A stretch of 64,000 bases of DNA from Streptomyces sp. NBC_00691 (lineage in GTDB: Bacteria > Actinomycetota > Actinomycetes > Streptomycetales > Streptomycetaceae): contig NZ_CP109007.1 of NCBI RefSeq assembly GCF_036226665.1, positions 2,272,501 to 2,336,500 of the forward strand, written 5' to 3'. Shown one piece after another: positions 63,762 through 64,000 of the stretch. The notes under the pieces are model-generated. The model was not told where the DNA came from, made no database searches, and saw nothing but the letters and a program-made list of their open reading frames with translations. How positions within the stretch are numbered: position 1 is the first letter of the stretch; each line of letters begins with the position of its first letter. Both the position numbers and the translations under genes were made by a program.

Positions 63762-64000
63762 CTACGCGCCGGACTCTTCCCGAGCGGCGATCTCGGCCTT
63801 CACGGCCTCCTTGGCCGCCTTCTCCGCGTCCGCGATCTGCCGCTTGGCGGCGGTCGCGTAGATGTCGACGTACTCCTGGCCGGACAGCTTCATGATCTCG
63901 TACATGACCTCGTCGGTCACCGAGCGGAGGATGAAGCGGTCCCCCTCCATGCCCTGGTAGCGGGTGAAGTCCAGCGGCTTTCCGATCCGGATCCCCGGGC
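63762..64000 (-). CDS. 1-Acylglycerol-3-phosphate acyltransferase, C-terminal fragment
   Basis: The last 79 or so codons of a gene that continues beyond the window. The visible part IGKPLDFTRYQG followed by DRFILRSVTDEVMYEIMKLS and GQEYVDIYA is typical of the C-terminus of PlsC-type lysophosphatidate acyltransferases of actinobacteria, membrane enzymes of phospholipid synthesis. It ends in an Ala/Lys/Glu-rich helix. The catalytic HxxxxD motif would lie outside. An internal ATG (63950) is not the true start, since the frame stays open to the window end with matching sequence. Confidence 0.85.
   Translation of the reverse strand, partial: PGIRIGKPLDFTRYQGMEGDRFILRSVTDEVMYEIMKLSGQEYVDIYATAAKRQIADAEKAAKEAVKAEIAAREESGA

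Overview
The window is a GC-rich actinobacterial chromosome segment, almost certainly from a Streptomyces. The grounds are very high GC with strong third-position bias, many GTG starts and GTGA/ATGA stop-start overlaps, a division and cell-wall (dcw) cluster without murC, ddl or ftsA, a DivIVA with a Pro-Gln-Gly-rich insert, and a MacRS-type two-component pair. No insertion sequence, phage, CRISPR array, rRNA or tRNA was recognised. It reads as conserved chromosomal core.

Layout. 1-2713: end of a secreted metallopeptidase, a dienelactone-hydrolase-like protein and a CPA1 Na+/H+ antiporter. 2740-5780 (minus): lspA, rluD-like and GNAT genes, preceded by a TraR/DksA-like protein with a histone-like tail. 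6057-9463 (plus): ileS behind a translational T-box leader; the enzyme carries GAHH in place of the class I HIGH motif. 9654-27370 (minus): the dcw cluster rsmH-ftsL-ftsI-murE-murF-mraY-murD-ftsW-murG-ftsQ-ftsZ-pgeF-yggS-sepF-yggT-divIVA, mostly overlapping or nearly touching. 27699-33202 (plus): beta-carbonic anhydrase, then a coupled MoxR ATPase / DUF58 / transglutaminase membrane operon. 33537-35642 (minus): DUF3040, a methyltransferase and an HEPN-type protein.

35732-39550 (plus) is the most unusual module: a promoter with a TetR-type palindrome at the predicted start point, an ABC-type ATPase with nearly every catalytic motif altered, a YhgE/Pip membrane protein and a TetR regulator. 39823-48854 holds a DUF4126 protein, a phytoene-desaturase-like oxidoreductase, a Tyr/Gln-rich tailed membrane protein, metF, thiE, an Rv2175c-like DNA-binding protein, a FAD reductase, and a TPP-riboswitch-led thiO-thiS-thiG operon. 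48965-53981 holds a PASTA Ser/Thr kinase, endonuclease IV, a His-rich DUF4396 membrane protein behind a CsoR-like operator, a sulfite-oxidase-like enzyme, and bacterioferritin with its ferredoxin, the latter behind an iron box. 54114-64000 holds class II DAHP synthase, a large peptidoglycan amidase with VCBS repeats, a trp attenuator with leader peptide and fused trpEG, a D-lactate-dehydrogenase-like enzyme, macRS and the end of a plsC-type acyltransferase.

How the genes work together. Most serve envelope growth and division: precursor synthesis (murE/F/D/G, mraY), septation (ftsZ/Q/L/I/W, sepF), polar growth (divIVA), remodelling (pgeF, amidase) and signalling (PASTA kinase, macRS). A second theme is small-molecule feedback: T-box (tRNA-Ile), TPP riboswitch, trp attenuator, iron box and a probable copper operator. 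All functional statements rest on reading the translated sequence and on family knowledge recalled from memory; no database search was run.
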